A stretch of 64,000 bases of DNA, from assembly GCA_022559845.1 (NCBI GenBank), contig CM040117.1, positions 78,901,731-78,965,730 on the forward strand, written 5' to 3'. Below, one piece after another: positions 45,790-57,251 of the stretch. The translations under genes and the position numbers were made by a program. Under the pieces are notes generated by a model. It was not told the origin of the DNA, made no database searches, and saw only the letters and a program-made list of their open reading frames with translations. How positions within the stretch are numbered: the first letter of the stretch is position 1; each line of letters opens with the position of its first letter. Source of the stretch: Amorphophallus konjac (lineage: Eukaryota; Streptophyta; Magnoliopsida; Alismatales; Araceae).

Positions 45790-46660
45790 AATATTGCACA
45801 GACTTGCCAAGAGAGTGTTCGACAGTTCATAAAGCTCACCTGGCAGATTTAGTATGCACAAACTTAATGCATTCATTGACAGGTTCTACATAAGCCATCA
45901 GTATGCACAAAGAAGTATGCACAGACTTATTATGGTCGAAGGGCTAGAAGATGCACAGACTTCGCATAGCACAAAGATTAGATGTGCACCGACTTAGTTG
46001 CACAAAGTGCACGAGTGCACAGACTTTGATTTCGCTCGCACAAAGTATGCACAGACTTAATAGAGTATAGGACGAATGTGAACAGACTTTGGGGTGCTTG
46101 TAGCGAGACATGCACAGACTCATTCAATGCATAAAGAAAATATGCACAGACCTAATCCCAACAGACATGAAACGATGAACAAACTTAAATGCTCGTAGCA
46201 ATAAAAGTTGCACAGACTTGTCTGCATGCAGCAACGAGAGTTGCACGGACTTGGTGAGCACACGATGGACTTGCGCCAAATGCGAGGATGTATGAAATGC
46301 TGCTTGCACCGAGTTCGGTCTTGCACACGCCAAGTGTGCACAAACTTTATGTATGCAAGGAACAAGAAGATGCACTAACCTTAAGTGTGGAATGAACATG
46401 AACTTCACTGACTTAGCATGAACGAGAGGAAAACATGCACCGACTCTGAGTGTAAACGACTGAGACATATACCGATGTTATCTGGCAGATAACGTGGTAT
46501 GCGTAGAATTAACAAAAAGGTGCACCGACGTTCTATACACTAGAGATAGAACACACACCGACTTTTAATGTGCGAACAAAATATGCACGGACTTCTTATG
46601 TGATAGATGCAAGGTGCACATACCTTGTATACAGAATGACGCAACTATGCATAGACTTAA
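45790..46660 (-). repeat. TGCACAGACTT motif array in U3, right LTR of A
   Basis: Counterpart of 36620-37490, with most copies conserved in place between the two LTRs. Confidence 0.85.
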
Positions 46661-46751
46661 TCTTGTATGTAAAGATCAAATGCAAACACATTTATATATT
46701 CCAGTCTCACATGACTCATAGATTGTCATTATCAAAACCAGGGTTCCAACA

Positions 46752-46756
46752 ACTCA
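46752..46756. repeat. Target site duplication ACTCA of element A (right copy)
   Basis: Matches 25785-25789. Confidence 0.9.
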
Positions 46757-46925
46757 TTCATTTCCATTGACCCCTCTTTGGGAGTAACTATAATTAGTAT
46801 TGAGGTTAAACATGTTATGATATTTCTGATTTATTCATGGGGCTCAGCAATCTTTTTGCTTTTTCGGCTACAATTTTCTGATTTCTCTTTTGCTTTTCAT
46901 TCTTCAAGAGCATTCAGGTGTAGCA
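46757..46925 (-). mobile_element. Continuation of Sirevirus B interior
   Basis: With A removed, this joins 25789. It is non-coding and is cut at 46926 by the start of LTR H. Confidence 0.6.
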
Positions 46926-47269
46926 TGTTGTACCCCTGTAGTTTTGATGATGCCAAACACTATGACTCATCTAACTATGATGTCATATGTGTTGATGCTG
47001 CATTTATGTGGTTTTGATGATGTCATGATATTAATATGGTTTAATGATGCATTGATGCCAAACACTGTTGATGTTGCATTGATGGATCTGATACATTGCA
47101 TTTTTACTGACATAATTGCTCTTAAGATGATCTTATTATATGTAGAAGATGTGTGTTGAATTCTCCACAAAACAAGCTCTGAGAATAAGGCAAAAGGTTA
47201 AGTCAAAGTCATGAAGAAATCTGAAAAGCTGAAAGAGCAGGTTGACATACTCGGACTGAGCAAGGGTAT

Positions 47270-48120
47270 AAGGTCGATGCAGCTAGGCACTGGCTTGATG
47301 CAGTGCTGGTCATAGAAGCAAATATGAAGAGATTGCCTCGACGCAGTAATGGGCTGCCTCAGTGCAGTCAGGAGATGCCTCGATGCATCGGTTCACATTC
47401 CTTAAGGAAGAATTCTGCCTCGACTCATCTATAGCACATGCCTCGACACATCAGTTCAGAATCTCAATCTGGAAGTTTGCAAAGTGGAAGCACGAAGAGC
47501 TACACCGACGCAACAAGTCCATCGTGAAGAGAAAGGTCGATGCACTCAAGCCATTCAAGCACGAGAGGTTGATGCACCTCAGTTCCTTCAGAACAAGGGT
47601 CGATGCAGCAAATTCAACCAGTGCTGGGATGGTCAGTGCAGAAGCACAATTTTCTCTCTGGACAGAGACAGGTCAATGCACAGGTTGTTAGTAAATCTCA
47701 AGTCGGTGCACATCAGCATTCCTTGATAACATAGGTCGGTGCACTTGTTAAGGCAGGTCGGTGCAACAATTCATCACTGCTTGGTCAGGTCAGTGCAGCT
47801 ACAAGCAGCCACCTCAGATTTGTCAAGTAAGGTCAACACAACAAAATGGATCGTGAATCTAAGGTCGATGCACCCTGCATCTACACATGCATCAGGTCGA
47901 TGCATCTTGAATCTTCACCTCGATCAGGTTGATACAGCTGAGTACTGCCTCGACACAGTAATGGTCAAAGAAGCCAAGTCTAAGACACTGCCTCGATGCA
48001 GCAGTATCAGCTAATAACACTCAGGTCGATGCACTAGTCCATGCATCGATGCCTTAGTTCAAGCAAACCATTAAACAAGTCGATGCATAAATACAAGCCT
48101 AAGTAATCAGGTCGATGCAG
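47270..48120 (+). repeat. GGTCGATGCA / CCTCGAYGCA motif array in U3 of LTR H
   Basis: About thirty variants (GGTCGATGCA, GGTCGGTGCA, CCTCGATGCA, CCTCGACACA) in 850 bases, upstream of the TATA box. The reverse complement TGCATCGACC is close to the TGCACCGACTT word of LTR A. Confidence 0.85.
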
Positions 48121-48360
48121 ATTTTCATGCTTTAACAGGTTTGAGTATCCGAATCCCAGTGTTGTAACTTGAAATCAGACCCGATTGGAAAACCAACTCC
48201 AGTGATACAATGGCACGTGAACCTAGGAAGCAATGATTGGCACGTGATCTGAGGTACTTTGTCAGAAGAACTTTCCCACCTCTTGCCACATGGACGAATG
48301 GGAATTAAAAGGTAATCAAGTTGCCTTATCCAGAAAGCTTCTCTGGAGGCTCTATATTGG

Positions 48361-48370
48361 GTATAAATAG
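48361..48370 (+). promoter_or_regulatory. TATA box of LTR H
   Basis: GTATAAATAG, 240 bases after the end of the motif array and 390 bases before the hairpin array. Confidence 0.75.
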
Positions 48371-48762
48371 GAGGTATCTTCCTCTGAGCATGGTCAGCAA
48401 AAATAGGCTGCTACAAAGAAGAAAAGTGAGCCTGTAGAAGAAGATAGGAGAGAAGCTGCTCGTGTGTGAAATAGAGCAAAAAGAGAAGTCACAAAAGAGA
48501 GAAATGGAGAGCCAGTAGAAGAAGAAGAAAAGAGAGCCAGAGTCTGAGCAGAGAAGAAGAAAAGAGAGAAGAGGAGAGAGATCGAGTTTGAAGCAGCCGG
48601 TTCCACTTTGAAGATCGTGTTCGTATGTTCTTGGATCAGATCCATAACAGTCTTGCTCCTGCGAGAGCTATATTTGTTTTGCGTTACCGTTAGTTCAATT
48701 TTTCTTTGTTGTTTTCATTTTCCATTTTACTCTTCCGATACTCTGTTTGGAGTTCGGGGTTC

Positions 48763-49075
48763 CTCCTGTGTGTTTAGGAGAAGGGAGAGCAATCTCCGAT
48801 AATTCCCTCTGTTGGTCAGAGGAAGAGAGGACGTGTCCTCCAGTTGGTGAGCAACGGGGTGTTGCTCACGGTTTCCTTCTACAGTAGCAGAAGCAGGGAG
48901 AGTGGGTCTCTCTAGTCACTGCGGGTAGCATTGGTGGTCAGATCTTGTGGGTTACAGGATCGGTGTTGAGGGATTTGTCTCCCTCAGGTCATCAAGCTGT
49001 TAGGTAGTGATTATTTTGCAGACTGAGTCTGCTTCTTGCTTGGTGCAAGGAAAGCCTCACTCGGGTTGAGTGAGG
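48763..49075 (+). other. Array of 12 consecutive short hairpins in LTR H leader
   Basis: Arms in order: CTCCT/AGGAG 48763-48780; GGAGA/TCTCC 48784-48797; CCTCTG/CAGAGG 48806-48822; GAGGAC/GTCCTC 48827-48840; GTGAGCAAC/GTTGCTCAC 48847-48869; CTTCT/AGAAG 48876-48893; GAGAG/CTCTC 48898-48912; GATCTTGT/ACAGGATC (one wobble) 48941-48961; TGAGGGA/TCCCTCA 48967-48986; GCAGAC/GTCTGC 49018-49032; CTTGC/GCAAG 49035-49049; CCTCACTC/GAGTGAGG 49055-49075. Six loops are five bases long and G/T-rich (TTGGT, GGGGT, TGGGT, GGGTT, TTGGT, GGGTT). Confidence 0.88.
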
Positions 49076-49476
49076 GGTGGACATAGATCTCTGGTTTGAG
49101 ATCGAACCACCTAAAAAATCTAGTGTACAGTGGATTGATTTGTGGGTTTGCTCCTTGTCTTCTTCCTTCCCTTCATAGGTTTGCTTAAGATCGAAGTTCT
49201 TGCATCATGAGCTTAGTTGGGTGTCAACTAATGTTATCTGGCGTAATGTTTTCTCTTTTTGTTGTGCATATGTTTCCACACACCAAGTGCTTGAAAGTTG
49301 TTCTTACGTGTTAGCACATCTTCCGCTTGGTGTGCAGTGCGTGTTGAGCATTCGAACCATGGTGTATGCACAGATTTCATTTTTAGAGAGCAAATCTTTT
49401 AATTGGATAGTTTTTGTAGAAAGATCCATTCACCCCCCCTCTAGATCTATATCAGAGCACCACCAATTCTATCAAT

Positions 49477-49488
49477 TGGTATCAGAGC
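49477..49488 (+). other. Sirevirus H primer-binding site
   Basis: TGGTATCAGAGC two bases after the LTR. Confidence 0.95.
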
Positions 49489-49598
49489 GGGTTATTGTTT
49501 CATCGAATCCAACGATCCGCAGTAGATCATGTAGCTTCTTTGGTGTATTTCTGAGTGTGTTTAGTTTGTTGCATTGATTTGTTTGTTGATTTGTCTCA

Positions 49599-49884
49599 AT
49601 GGCTCACCCACCGGTTTTTAATGGCTCTAATTTTAATTCATGGTTTAGCAGCCTGCGTAGCTATGTTAAATTGATTGATCCTGATCTATGGAAACTTATC
49701 ACTCACGGTCCATACAGATTACCAATGGATAGGTCTAAGTGGATAGATATACATAGATCTAGGAATTCTGAAAATCTTAGAGCATTAGATTTAATGAAGG
49801 TAGCTACTATCATGGCATTCCATTTTTGTCTTTACAATTGCAGGTCTGCAAAAGAGATATTGGAGAGACTGAAGACCACTGTTG
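49599..49884 (+). pseudogene. Sirevirus H gag, N-terminal fragment
   Basis: Start of a Copia/Sirevirus capsid gene 125 bases after the LTR end. It begins MAHPPVFNGSNFNSW, with later DLWKLITHGPYRLP and NCRSAKEILERLKTT. It is colinear with the first 100 residues of the A gag. At about 49884 the sequence changes to a T-rich run and unrelated DNA, so the remaining gag and all of pol are missing. Confidence 0.85.
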
Positions 49885-51000
49885 CGGGTTTTTTTTCCCT
49901 TTTTTTTTATTTTTTTATGCCGGTGACCGGGGTGAAGGTAGGAATATAGCGGGAGAGGAAGATACGGGAGTTTGATGTATCTCGGGTATCCTCCTTTGGG
50001 CCGTAGGCCTCTCACGGCGATACTGGGCACTCTCCTTTTATGGAAAGCCGAGAAGGGTCGAATGGCACAGGAGTATAGGGGCATAGGTTAGCCGGACAAG
50101 GTGCGGGCATGCCAGTCGATTTCTTAAAAATCACCTATGGAACCAAGAGTTGACTGGGGAAGCGCCACCAGGGCGCGACACGTGGGCTCAAGAGGTCGGG
50201 CGACACATGGATCAAGGGGGTTCCATGGGTGTGAGTGCGCAGGTGATTGTGGGAATCATGTATTGGATGTCTTTCCCCACCGACCGCAAGCGATCGGTGT
50301 TTATTTACATCGGATCGAATCCGAACACCTTCGTTCTATGCTGAAGAGAAGCATGTATGTGTCTGAAGCCATGGGTGGAGGGTTGGGAGCATTCCGTAGT
50401 TGTGGGCGCACTTTTATCTGAGGGGTGATGGCTGGGGTCAGGGATGTTAGGCACGTGTGTCGAATGGTGTAGGTAGAAAACTGGGGCCCGCACTTGGGCG
50501 CATGCCTTCAACTAGTTTTATGTTATATGAGAGCCACATGGGCTTTACAAATGGGTCAAGGAGGCCAGAGTACAGGTAGCGCATGCCACGGGACAATTCC
50601 GATGTGTGAGTCAGTCCCCGGGTCAATGCGTGGTATAGCGGATATCGACGCGTTTTACAGAGGTCCTCCGTGAGGAATCGAGGCAAGCCTGATTGTCAGG
50701 AGGCACAAGCGGTCAGGGGCTAATGCTCACTGGAGGTAGGACGAGGCTCGAAGATGAGCGGTCGGGTCTGGGCCTCGAAAGGTTAATGTCGTGGTGCTGG
50801 TGAGTCAGGGCCGGCCCCGGGTGAATTACTCCTGAGCCAGGATTTTGATTAACTCGAGTCATCGGTCAAGGTGGTCGACGGCCAGCTCAGGGTAAGCAAT
50901 GAGCACGTGTTTCTGTGTTGGGCATGATGCTTTATACATGGCAGAGGTGGACCCGTGTACGATGGCTTGATGCCGTACGAGGGGAGTACATGTGGCATTC
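49885..51000. other. Unassigned segment between H and C
   Basis: It opens with a T-rich run (49890-49918) and is otherwise G-rich on this strand, with no coding frame I would support. I could not match it to another part of the window. It may be part of a further transposon cut by H or C. Confidence 0.3.
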
Positions 51001-52769
51001 TGTGACGACCCAAGATCCGGATACCGGGAAGAACCCGATACCATTCGAATCCTGGCCCGCCGCCCATGAGCCGAAGGGCTCGGAAGGGCTAAAAAGGAGT
51101 GTGGAGGCACAAAGAAATAGGAAATAATGCAGGATAAATCAACAATTAACAGAAATAAATAAACAACTACATTTGTAGAGTCCAGTCCAACAGAAAGTAT
51201 AGTCTAAAGCAGTAAAACGTACCACATGCCAAGTGAACACTCAGCCCGACGAGCTGGCAACTAAGAACCTCCAAATAGCACCCTCAAACCTCGAGGAAGA
51301 ACCGCCGCACCTGAAAAGTAGGGGTGAGCCTCCTGTCACTGGCTTAGTAGGGATCCCGCGGAACCCCAACCGAGAACAACGGCGGTAACGAAAAGGAAAA
51401 ACCGCTACAACTACAGTAGGAACAACGAATCGGCGACTGGTCAAAACTCAGCACTACAGCTACTCCTACTGTACCGGTCAAGCAGAAAGAGAAATCTCGA
51501 TCTCACAATCAGGAACTAGACCACTCTAACACCAGGCCTACCGAGGAAACACTCACGGCAGCTCTGCCGTGAAGGCTTGTCCTCCCAGACAAGGCCAACC
51601 TGAACCACGCTGTCCAAGGTTGGGTCACGACCACCCTATCATGAACACAACTCTAACAAGATGCAACCTCGGTGAAGCCACTAGCACCTTGGCCACTACC
51701 TCGGAAACACCGGACGGTCCATAAAACCACGTCTCGCAGATGGGAAAAGAAACCAGAACAGGAGAGTCACGTCTCACGTGACAGGAGTACCTACCCACCA
51801 GAAGCAGGGTCGGATGGATCCACTGACGGCTTAGACCGCACCTCAGGTGTCTCCCTCCGGCCCAGCGGGAACTGAGACACCATACTAGTAACCACAAAGC
51901 AAGTGACTAGCTAGGGTCGCGCTCATCAGTGCGGGTCCACTGCACCCAACCACGTGTGCACACACAGATCGTACATCCTAGGTCTGGCCCTCTGACTGGT
52001 TTTCCCCTCAGCCGGACTCTGGCGTAAAACGTGGGGCCCTACGGAAACCAGTCCAAAAACCGTCTCTCGGGATAGCCTCGCCACCACTCCCTGGTGGGAC
52101 CACTCGCGTGTCGGAAGACTACGACTAGTGGGGAGTCACTGATGTGACCACTCTCCAAGAAGAAACTCTGAGAAACACACACGCACCTTGTGCGAAAGTC
52201 GAGAAGAACCAAGTGGCGCTGAGTCACTGGACTCTGGACAGTCCTCTAGACTCACTAAATCCAACAGTCCTTGAGTCACAAGACTCGGGGTCAAGACCGT
52301 CGTACGCAACGATGCAATGCCGTTAATCTAGCCTAAACCCTAGGTCTAAAACCATGGTAGCACGAATACCGAGGAAGCTCACGAGCCGCCGAGACCATTC
52401 CCTTCGGAAGGGAACTGAGAAGCCTTCCAGCCCCAGGCTGGACAGCTGGACTCACAGTCCGAGGCCACACATATGGCCCACGCGAAAAACACTGAAGCAT
52501 GATTTCCAAGGCAGCTCACAAGCCGCCACGCCGATTCCCCATCCTAAGGAAAGGCGAGAGACCTCCAGCCCCAGGCTGGCAACTGGACTCGCAGTCCAAG
52601 CCTGAACACTTGGCCTAGTCGGGAACCATCTTCCGCAGGAAACTATGACATACGGGGGAACCCCACCGCACTCACACCGATGTACGGTGTCACAAGCCGA
52701 GAACACCACTTCCCGTGACTCGAATCGACAAGGAAAGAACCACCGGTTAGACAAAACACAATAAACGGT

Positions 52770-53520
52770 CCACCCTGGGCTGTTCCTGTAAACACAGTCG
52801 GTCGATGGACCGCCTTAGAACTCAAATGGTTCTACACAGACCGTTTGAAAATCTGGCACGGTTACCTACTGACCGCCTATAAGACCTATAAACGGTCCTC
52901 CTTGGGCCGTGCAAGATATGCACGGCCCCTCCTTGGACCACTCCAGATAATGAATGACTCAAATGGGGCCGTTCAAGCTCTGGACAGAACGAGAAACCAC
53001 ACGGCCTTACCCAGACCGTTCGAGACCTACACGGTCCAATGATTGGCCACTTGGGTACATGAACGGTCCCCCTTGGGGCCGTCCAATCACCCAATGACAC
53101 GAAAGCTGAACGGTCATCTCGTGACCGTGGAAACGTACACGGCCTAACCCAGGACCGTGCAAAGGACTAAACGGCCAAACCCTTGACCGTATAGACCCAA
53201 CACTGTGCAACGGTTAAAACGTAACAGCCACAACCACCTCGGGAGTCACGCTGGCTCCACGAGGTACACGGTCGGCCTTTGGGCTGTCCAATAGTTACAC
53301 GGTCGAACGATGGATCGTTTACCTTACCGACATAAAGGGGTAGGTGGCGGTCAGACCGAGACCACCCAACCATAAAATCGGTCTGCCTTAGACCGCCCAG
53401 ATAGGCAGAGTGGTCTATCGCAGGGTCGCTACCCCAAAACATGGTGAAACAGACGATAAGCGGTCACCCTGGGGACCGTCTCACCTTATAAGCGGCTTCT
53501 GTAAGACCGTGTTTAAGCCG
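52770..53520 (-). repeat. ACGGTC...GACCGT hairpin array in LTR of C
   Basis: Around fifteen imperfect units with arms ACGG(TC) and (GA)CCGT around short spacers. A clear example is ACGGTCA/TGACCGT with loop TCTCG at 53110-53128. The units are family-specific and lie in the transcribed part of the LTR. Confidence 0.75.
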
Positions 53521-54062
53521 GAAAATCGAGAACGTTGGGAAACACCCCAAAAAGCCGTTCCACGCCCCATTCACCCCCGTGTGAAGGGGAAACAAAGGGG
53601 AATCCATCCCCAAGCACCATAACATGCATCTATACCCTTTGATCAGTCAAAAATCCCACGAAACGAGAGATCCGTCTAACTCCCCAAAAACATGGATTTT
53701 GCCCAAAATGCGAAAATAAACCCGTTCGGCTCGCCACGGCCTACAAACTCGCGGGAAAGGAAGTGCACGAGCTGGGGTCCATCTCCCTACCTCCACTGAA
53801 GATTTCGCGCCCCGAGGTCGCCGATCCGTGAAGAAATGCCGTTTAAACCCTCGCCGGCTCGCGATCGCGCCACCGAGCTTCCACGCGCCTCCATCCCCCG
53901 ATCATCGACCCATCCTCACCGTCCTCCTCGCCCGCGTCACCCCGCTGCACCCCCGCCCCGCTCCGTTGGCCGCCGGAGAAGAGAGGGTGAGAAGGGAGAG
54001 CATGTGAGAAGAGAGAGGGAGAGAGTGAGAAAATGAGAGTGAGGGAGAGAGAGAAAAATGAG

Positions 54063-54070
54063 GTTATATA
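54063..54070 (-). promoter_or_regulatory. TATA box of LTR C
   Basis: Minus strand TATATAAC, followed by CT-rich leader sequence (complement of 53985-54055). Confidence 0.65.
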
Positions 54071-54300
54071 TGTAGAAAAACCCAAAAAGTCCAAAAATTC
54101 AAAAAAATACTTAAAATTACCTCTGCGATCCTCGGGAGGAGCACAACCCATTGGTACTGTCCCGGAGTCAGAGAACGCCACGGTTCGCCCTACACAGTGT
54201 TCCAAAGGCACATCAGGGAAAAAGACGTGTAAAGCACATAATACACTCCAAGACCCACGAAAATGATCCAGACAATATCCAAAAATTCCGCGGTATTACA

Positions 54301-57251
54301 GCCCTCCCCCCTTAAAGAAATTTCATCCTTGAAATTTAGGACTAGCACCAAGTAATAGGGGAAGAACACTAAACCAACTGACAACGCCGTCAGAGCCCCA
54401 GCACAGAAAACCTTGATTTTTACAAAAACACCGATCCTGAGGGACACAGCCATACTACAATCACGAACGACACCTCGCCCCGCATGCCGCGCACACCGGC
54501 CATCAAAGCAGGCATACACCAAAAGACACATTCCAACATCACCTCAGACAACGTGAGAATCAATCATGGCACCGCTGCCATCCCCTCTCTCACCGAGGAG
54601 ACACAGTCCTCGTCGCGAGAAACAGCTATCGATCTATCCTATGGTCAGCAGACAAATCACACATTAGCTTCACAGCCAGCTGACTGAACTCACTCCCTGA
54701 TCAAAGGAACAACCAATACAGAGCCTCCACTGGCTCATGCAGTCATCTCAACAGACCGCAACCAGAACATCGGCTCAGCACCAAGAACCACCTCACACCT
54801 GGCAAGCTGAAAGCCAGACATATCACTATGCCAACTCTGTCAGAAGATAAATTCTGACAAAGCCTAGATCCCATCCGAAAAGGCACATCACATAAACGAT
54901 CACCAAAGGTCTCATTGAAACACAACTCTCACCGTTCACGATGCACCACCATCAGCATCTTCTGTCTGTGAAAAGACCACACGCTGGTCACCAGCTGCTC
55001 GTCAACGGGAAACCTCCACCGGCCCAATGGGCACGATGCAACTCATAACAGGCCATCCGCTGACTCACACACAGACAATTACCACATCATGAGCTGAACT
55101 TCTCTCGGATACTGCATCCGATCTCCATCATCGTGCCAACTCAACCCTCTCAGGGGAGCATGATGAAACCAAAGATAAGACTCAGGAGTCTTCGATCATC
55201 ACCTCACTCGACTCAGACATACAGGGAAATCCTCCCATGCTGGTCACTAGACAAGGGATAACCACTCCAACGCAAACGTCCCATCAAGGACCACCACTCC
55301 GACGCCAATCTCGGTTAAAGGCCTCCGCCCACAGGCGTCACTCTTCCGTCTTGTCTCATCAAATCCTTCGTCTCAATTAATCCAAGTGGACACCTGCCAA
55401 TCCTGATTCTGCCCTTACCACAGAGCCACGGGACACCACCGGAACATTTCATGGCACACATCTCTAGGAGAGGAAAGTGCCATCCAATCTCACAGTAACT
55501 TGGTCGCCAACGCTGCGGCCAATGCACACGGGTCTCCAACAATACGCATCTTATCATGGTCGACTACGAGACTAGCCTTACCAGTCACTCGCAGCTACCA
55601 ACAGGAACCCATAATCTGCCAGAGATCACTTCCTCAAAACACGATCTCATCCGAGGACACAACCTCCAATACAAGTCGGGCACCAAGCTACCGACTCTGA
55701 CTAACACGTCCTCGACCACCGTCAGGCGACATCCTCAATAGCCCCTTCCGGGTCACACCGATGCCTGACATGATTTGCATCACATGAATAGGGTACTCAT
55801 GCGGCACGCTTGCCGACATACTTTCCCAACACTCCATCCTGCCAGTGCCAAGAACTACAATACCGCGAGCAACGGTACGGCAACAACACGTCTCACACAG
55901 AGGAACCAATCCTCCAATGCTCAACACAACCTCAGGAATCCGCCCGTAGCACCCAACACTACGATCCTAAACTTGTGGGTTATGGGCCCACCGGCTTCCG
56001 TTGCACACTCTGATCCACACGCGTACAACCATCACGGCAACTCGGGACTCATCATCCCGACAATCCACAACTCGGCTGGCCAACTTCAGAAAATACGGTT
56101 AAGGAAAGCTCCCTTACCTCGAACCCCAAGCACAGATTCTGAACTGCCACGCATCAGAAAGTTCCAACACCAGCCAAGAATGCGAACACCGCCCAACCAG
56201 CACTCATCCTTCCAAGACAGTGCGAACACCCTTACACACCAGGGGAAATGGGCACAACTCCCACAGGCAACCACCTTGCCAAAACACGGATCACGTCTCG
56301 CACGGACTTTATGGCACATGAGGGCAAACCAATCCGGACACGCGATGCAAGATGACGAAGCTTAGCTAAACGCAATCTCTCCAACCAAAGGGGAAACCGA
56401 TCACACCTTCGACCAACGGAAAAATCTTCACACTTGACCTGACCTCGAACCTTGCATACGTTGGGAATAGCACCATCCAGCACCAAGAAAACCATCACCA
56501 CGTCAGGTCAGCACCTCCGACACACTCGACGAGTGTCACGTCGGACCACGATCACAGCATCTCTCGATGCACCACTACAGCAATTCCTTGAACTGCAACA
56601 CACCATGCCAAGTGCCACAACACGAGCCATAATCGACAACCGCCGATGCTCATCCTCGAGTCCCGAAACCACCGCGGAACCTTCTCATCTCAACCAAATC
56701 CAAGGCGAACACAACCCATTCGCACATAAGACCGTAGGAGCAAGACTTACTGGGACACCACAGCCCAATCCTACCTCGAAATCTGCAAGAATAACCGGGA
56801 CCGACACGTCATTCCTGACACCACAGAGCATGAAAAGGACATCAGGTTCGACGAAACAGCAGCTCACCGAGAAGATCCTCCGCTCACCCGAGCACACTTC
56901 TCGATCAGAACACCCGCTCTGCCACCTTAAAACTCAACCTTAACATCTTAGGGGCTAGATAAACCCACGCTAGAGTGGCCAGATTCAACAACAGCTCCCT
57001 CAGATGACGCTCACGGCCACTTTACCACAAACAGTCCTCGCCAGCCACCTGACCTCGCTGCAAAAATCTTGAACACAGCAATGCACCTTAACAGCACCGC
57101 GTGGCGCACTCAAGCTCTCAAGTGAGAAATCAAGCAAAAAACATGCACGAAACCCTATGCCAGCTACCGACCGTACTGGACCTTATGGACTCTAATCACT
57201 GTAATATTTTGAATTCCTATGTACGTCCATAACCACCGCTCTGATACCAAC
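54301..57251 (-). mobile_element. Element C internal region, non-coding
   Basis: 2951 bases with a polypurine tract at the left edge (minus strand AAGGATGAAATTTC, then TTTAAGGGGGGAGGGC; the Tekay/Del-type pattern) and a PBS at the right edge (57238-57249). It contains no gag, protease, reverse transcriptase or integrase. Patches are shared with the interior of D. The longest open frames (55775-56365 and 56452-56943, both plus) have no recognisable domain and are probably chance. Confidence 0.75.
57238..57249 (-). other. Element C primer-binding site
   Basis: GCTCTGATACCA, two bases from the right LTR at 57252. Confidence 0.93.

Larger units (their letters stand above)
25790..46751 (-). mobile_element. 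Sirevirus A, pol-deleted Copia-type element (with nested chromovirus)
   Basis: About 21 kb in place, or 11.3 kb without the nested element. Left LTR 25790-37586 (2129 bases after removing the insertion), right LTR 44625-46751 (2127 bases), both TGTTGAAACA ... GGTTCCAACA, flanked by ACTCA. The minus-strand PBS at 44611-44622 and polypurine tract at 37587-37600 fix the orientation. The interior carries a decayed Sirevirus gag, then no pol, then a degraded ORF region before the 3' LTR. The LTRs differ by roughly 4% in the first 330 bases compared by eye, so the insertion is much older than the chromovirus inside it. With gag broken and pol absent, it could only have moved with enzymes from a relative. 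Confidence 0.9.
44625..46751 (-). repeat. Sirevirus A, right (5') LTR
   Basis: 2127 bases, uninterrupted. Element-sense order from 46751: TGTTGGAACC, TGCACMGACTT array, TATA box (45556-45564), tandem hairpin units, the leader hairpin at 45005-45024, the CCACCTAAAAAT block, the C-run, and ...TTTCAACA at the PBS. Confidence 0.92.
46926..49474 (+). repeat. Sirevirus H, 5' LTR
   Basis: 2549 bases from TGTTGTACCCCTG to TCTATCA, with the PBS two bases later. Contains TTTTGATGATGCC at the U3 start (as in B), a GGTCGATGCA array (47270-48120), a TATA box (48361-48370), a 12-hairpin array (48763-49075), GAACCACCTAAAAAA and TTCACCCCCCCTCTAG. Open frames in it come from the repeated motif. The 5' flank is TAGCA; the other flank is lost. 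Confidence 0.88.
51001..54300 (-). repeat. Element C, left (3') LTR
   Basis: 3300 bases, TGTGACGACCC ... CGCGGTATTACA. The first 1468 bases recur at 57252-58719 with a few percent divergence. Minus-strand TATA at 54063-54070 is followed by a CT-rich leader, and the ACGGTC hairpin array (52770-53520) lies downstream of it. Confidence 0.88.

Noticed and set aside
49599..49949. A functional 116-residue gene at the start of H gag
   Set aside because: The last third is a T-rich junction sequence. Only the first 95 residues match Sirevirus gag, so it is a truncated copy.
55775..56943. Two open frames of 196 and 163 residues (plus) in element C
   Set aside because: They are not conserved in the matching parts of D, run against the element, and show no recognisable motif.
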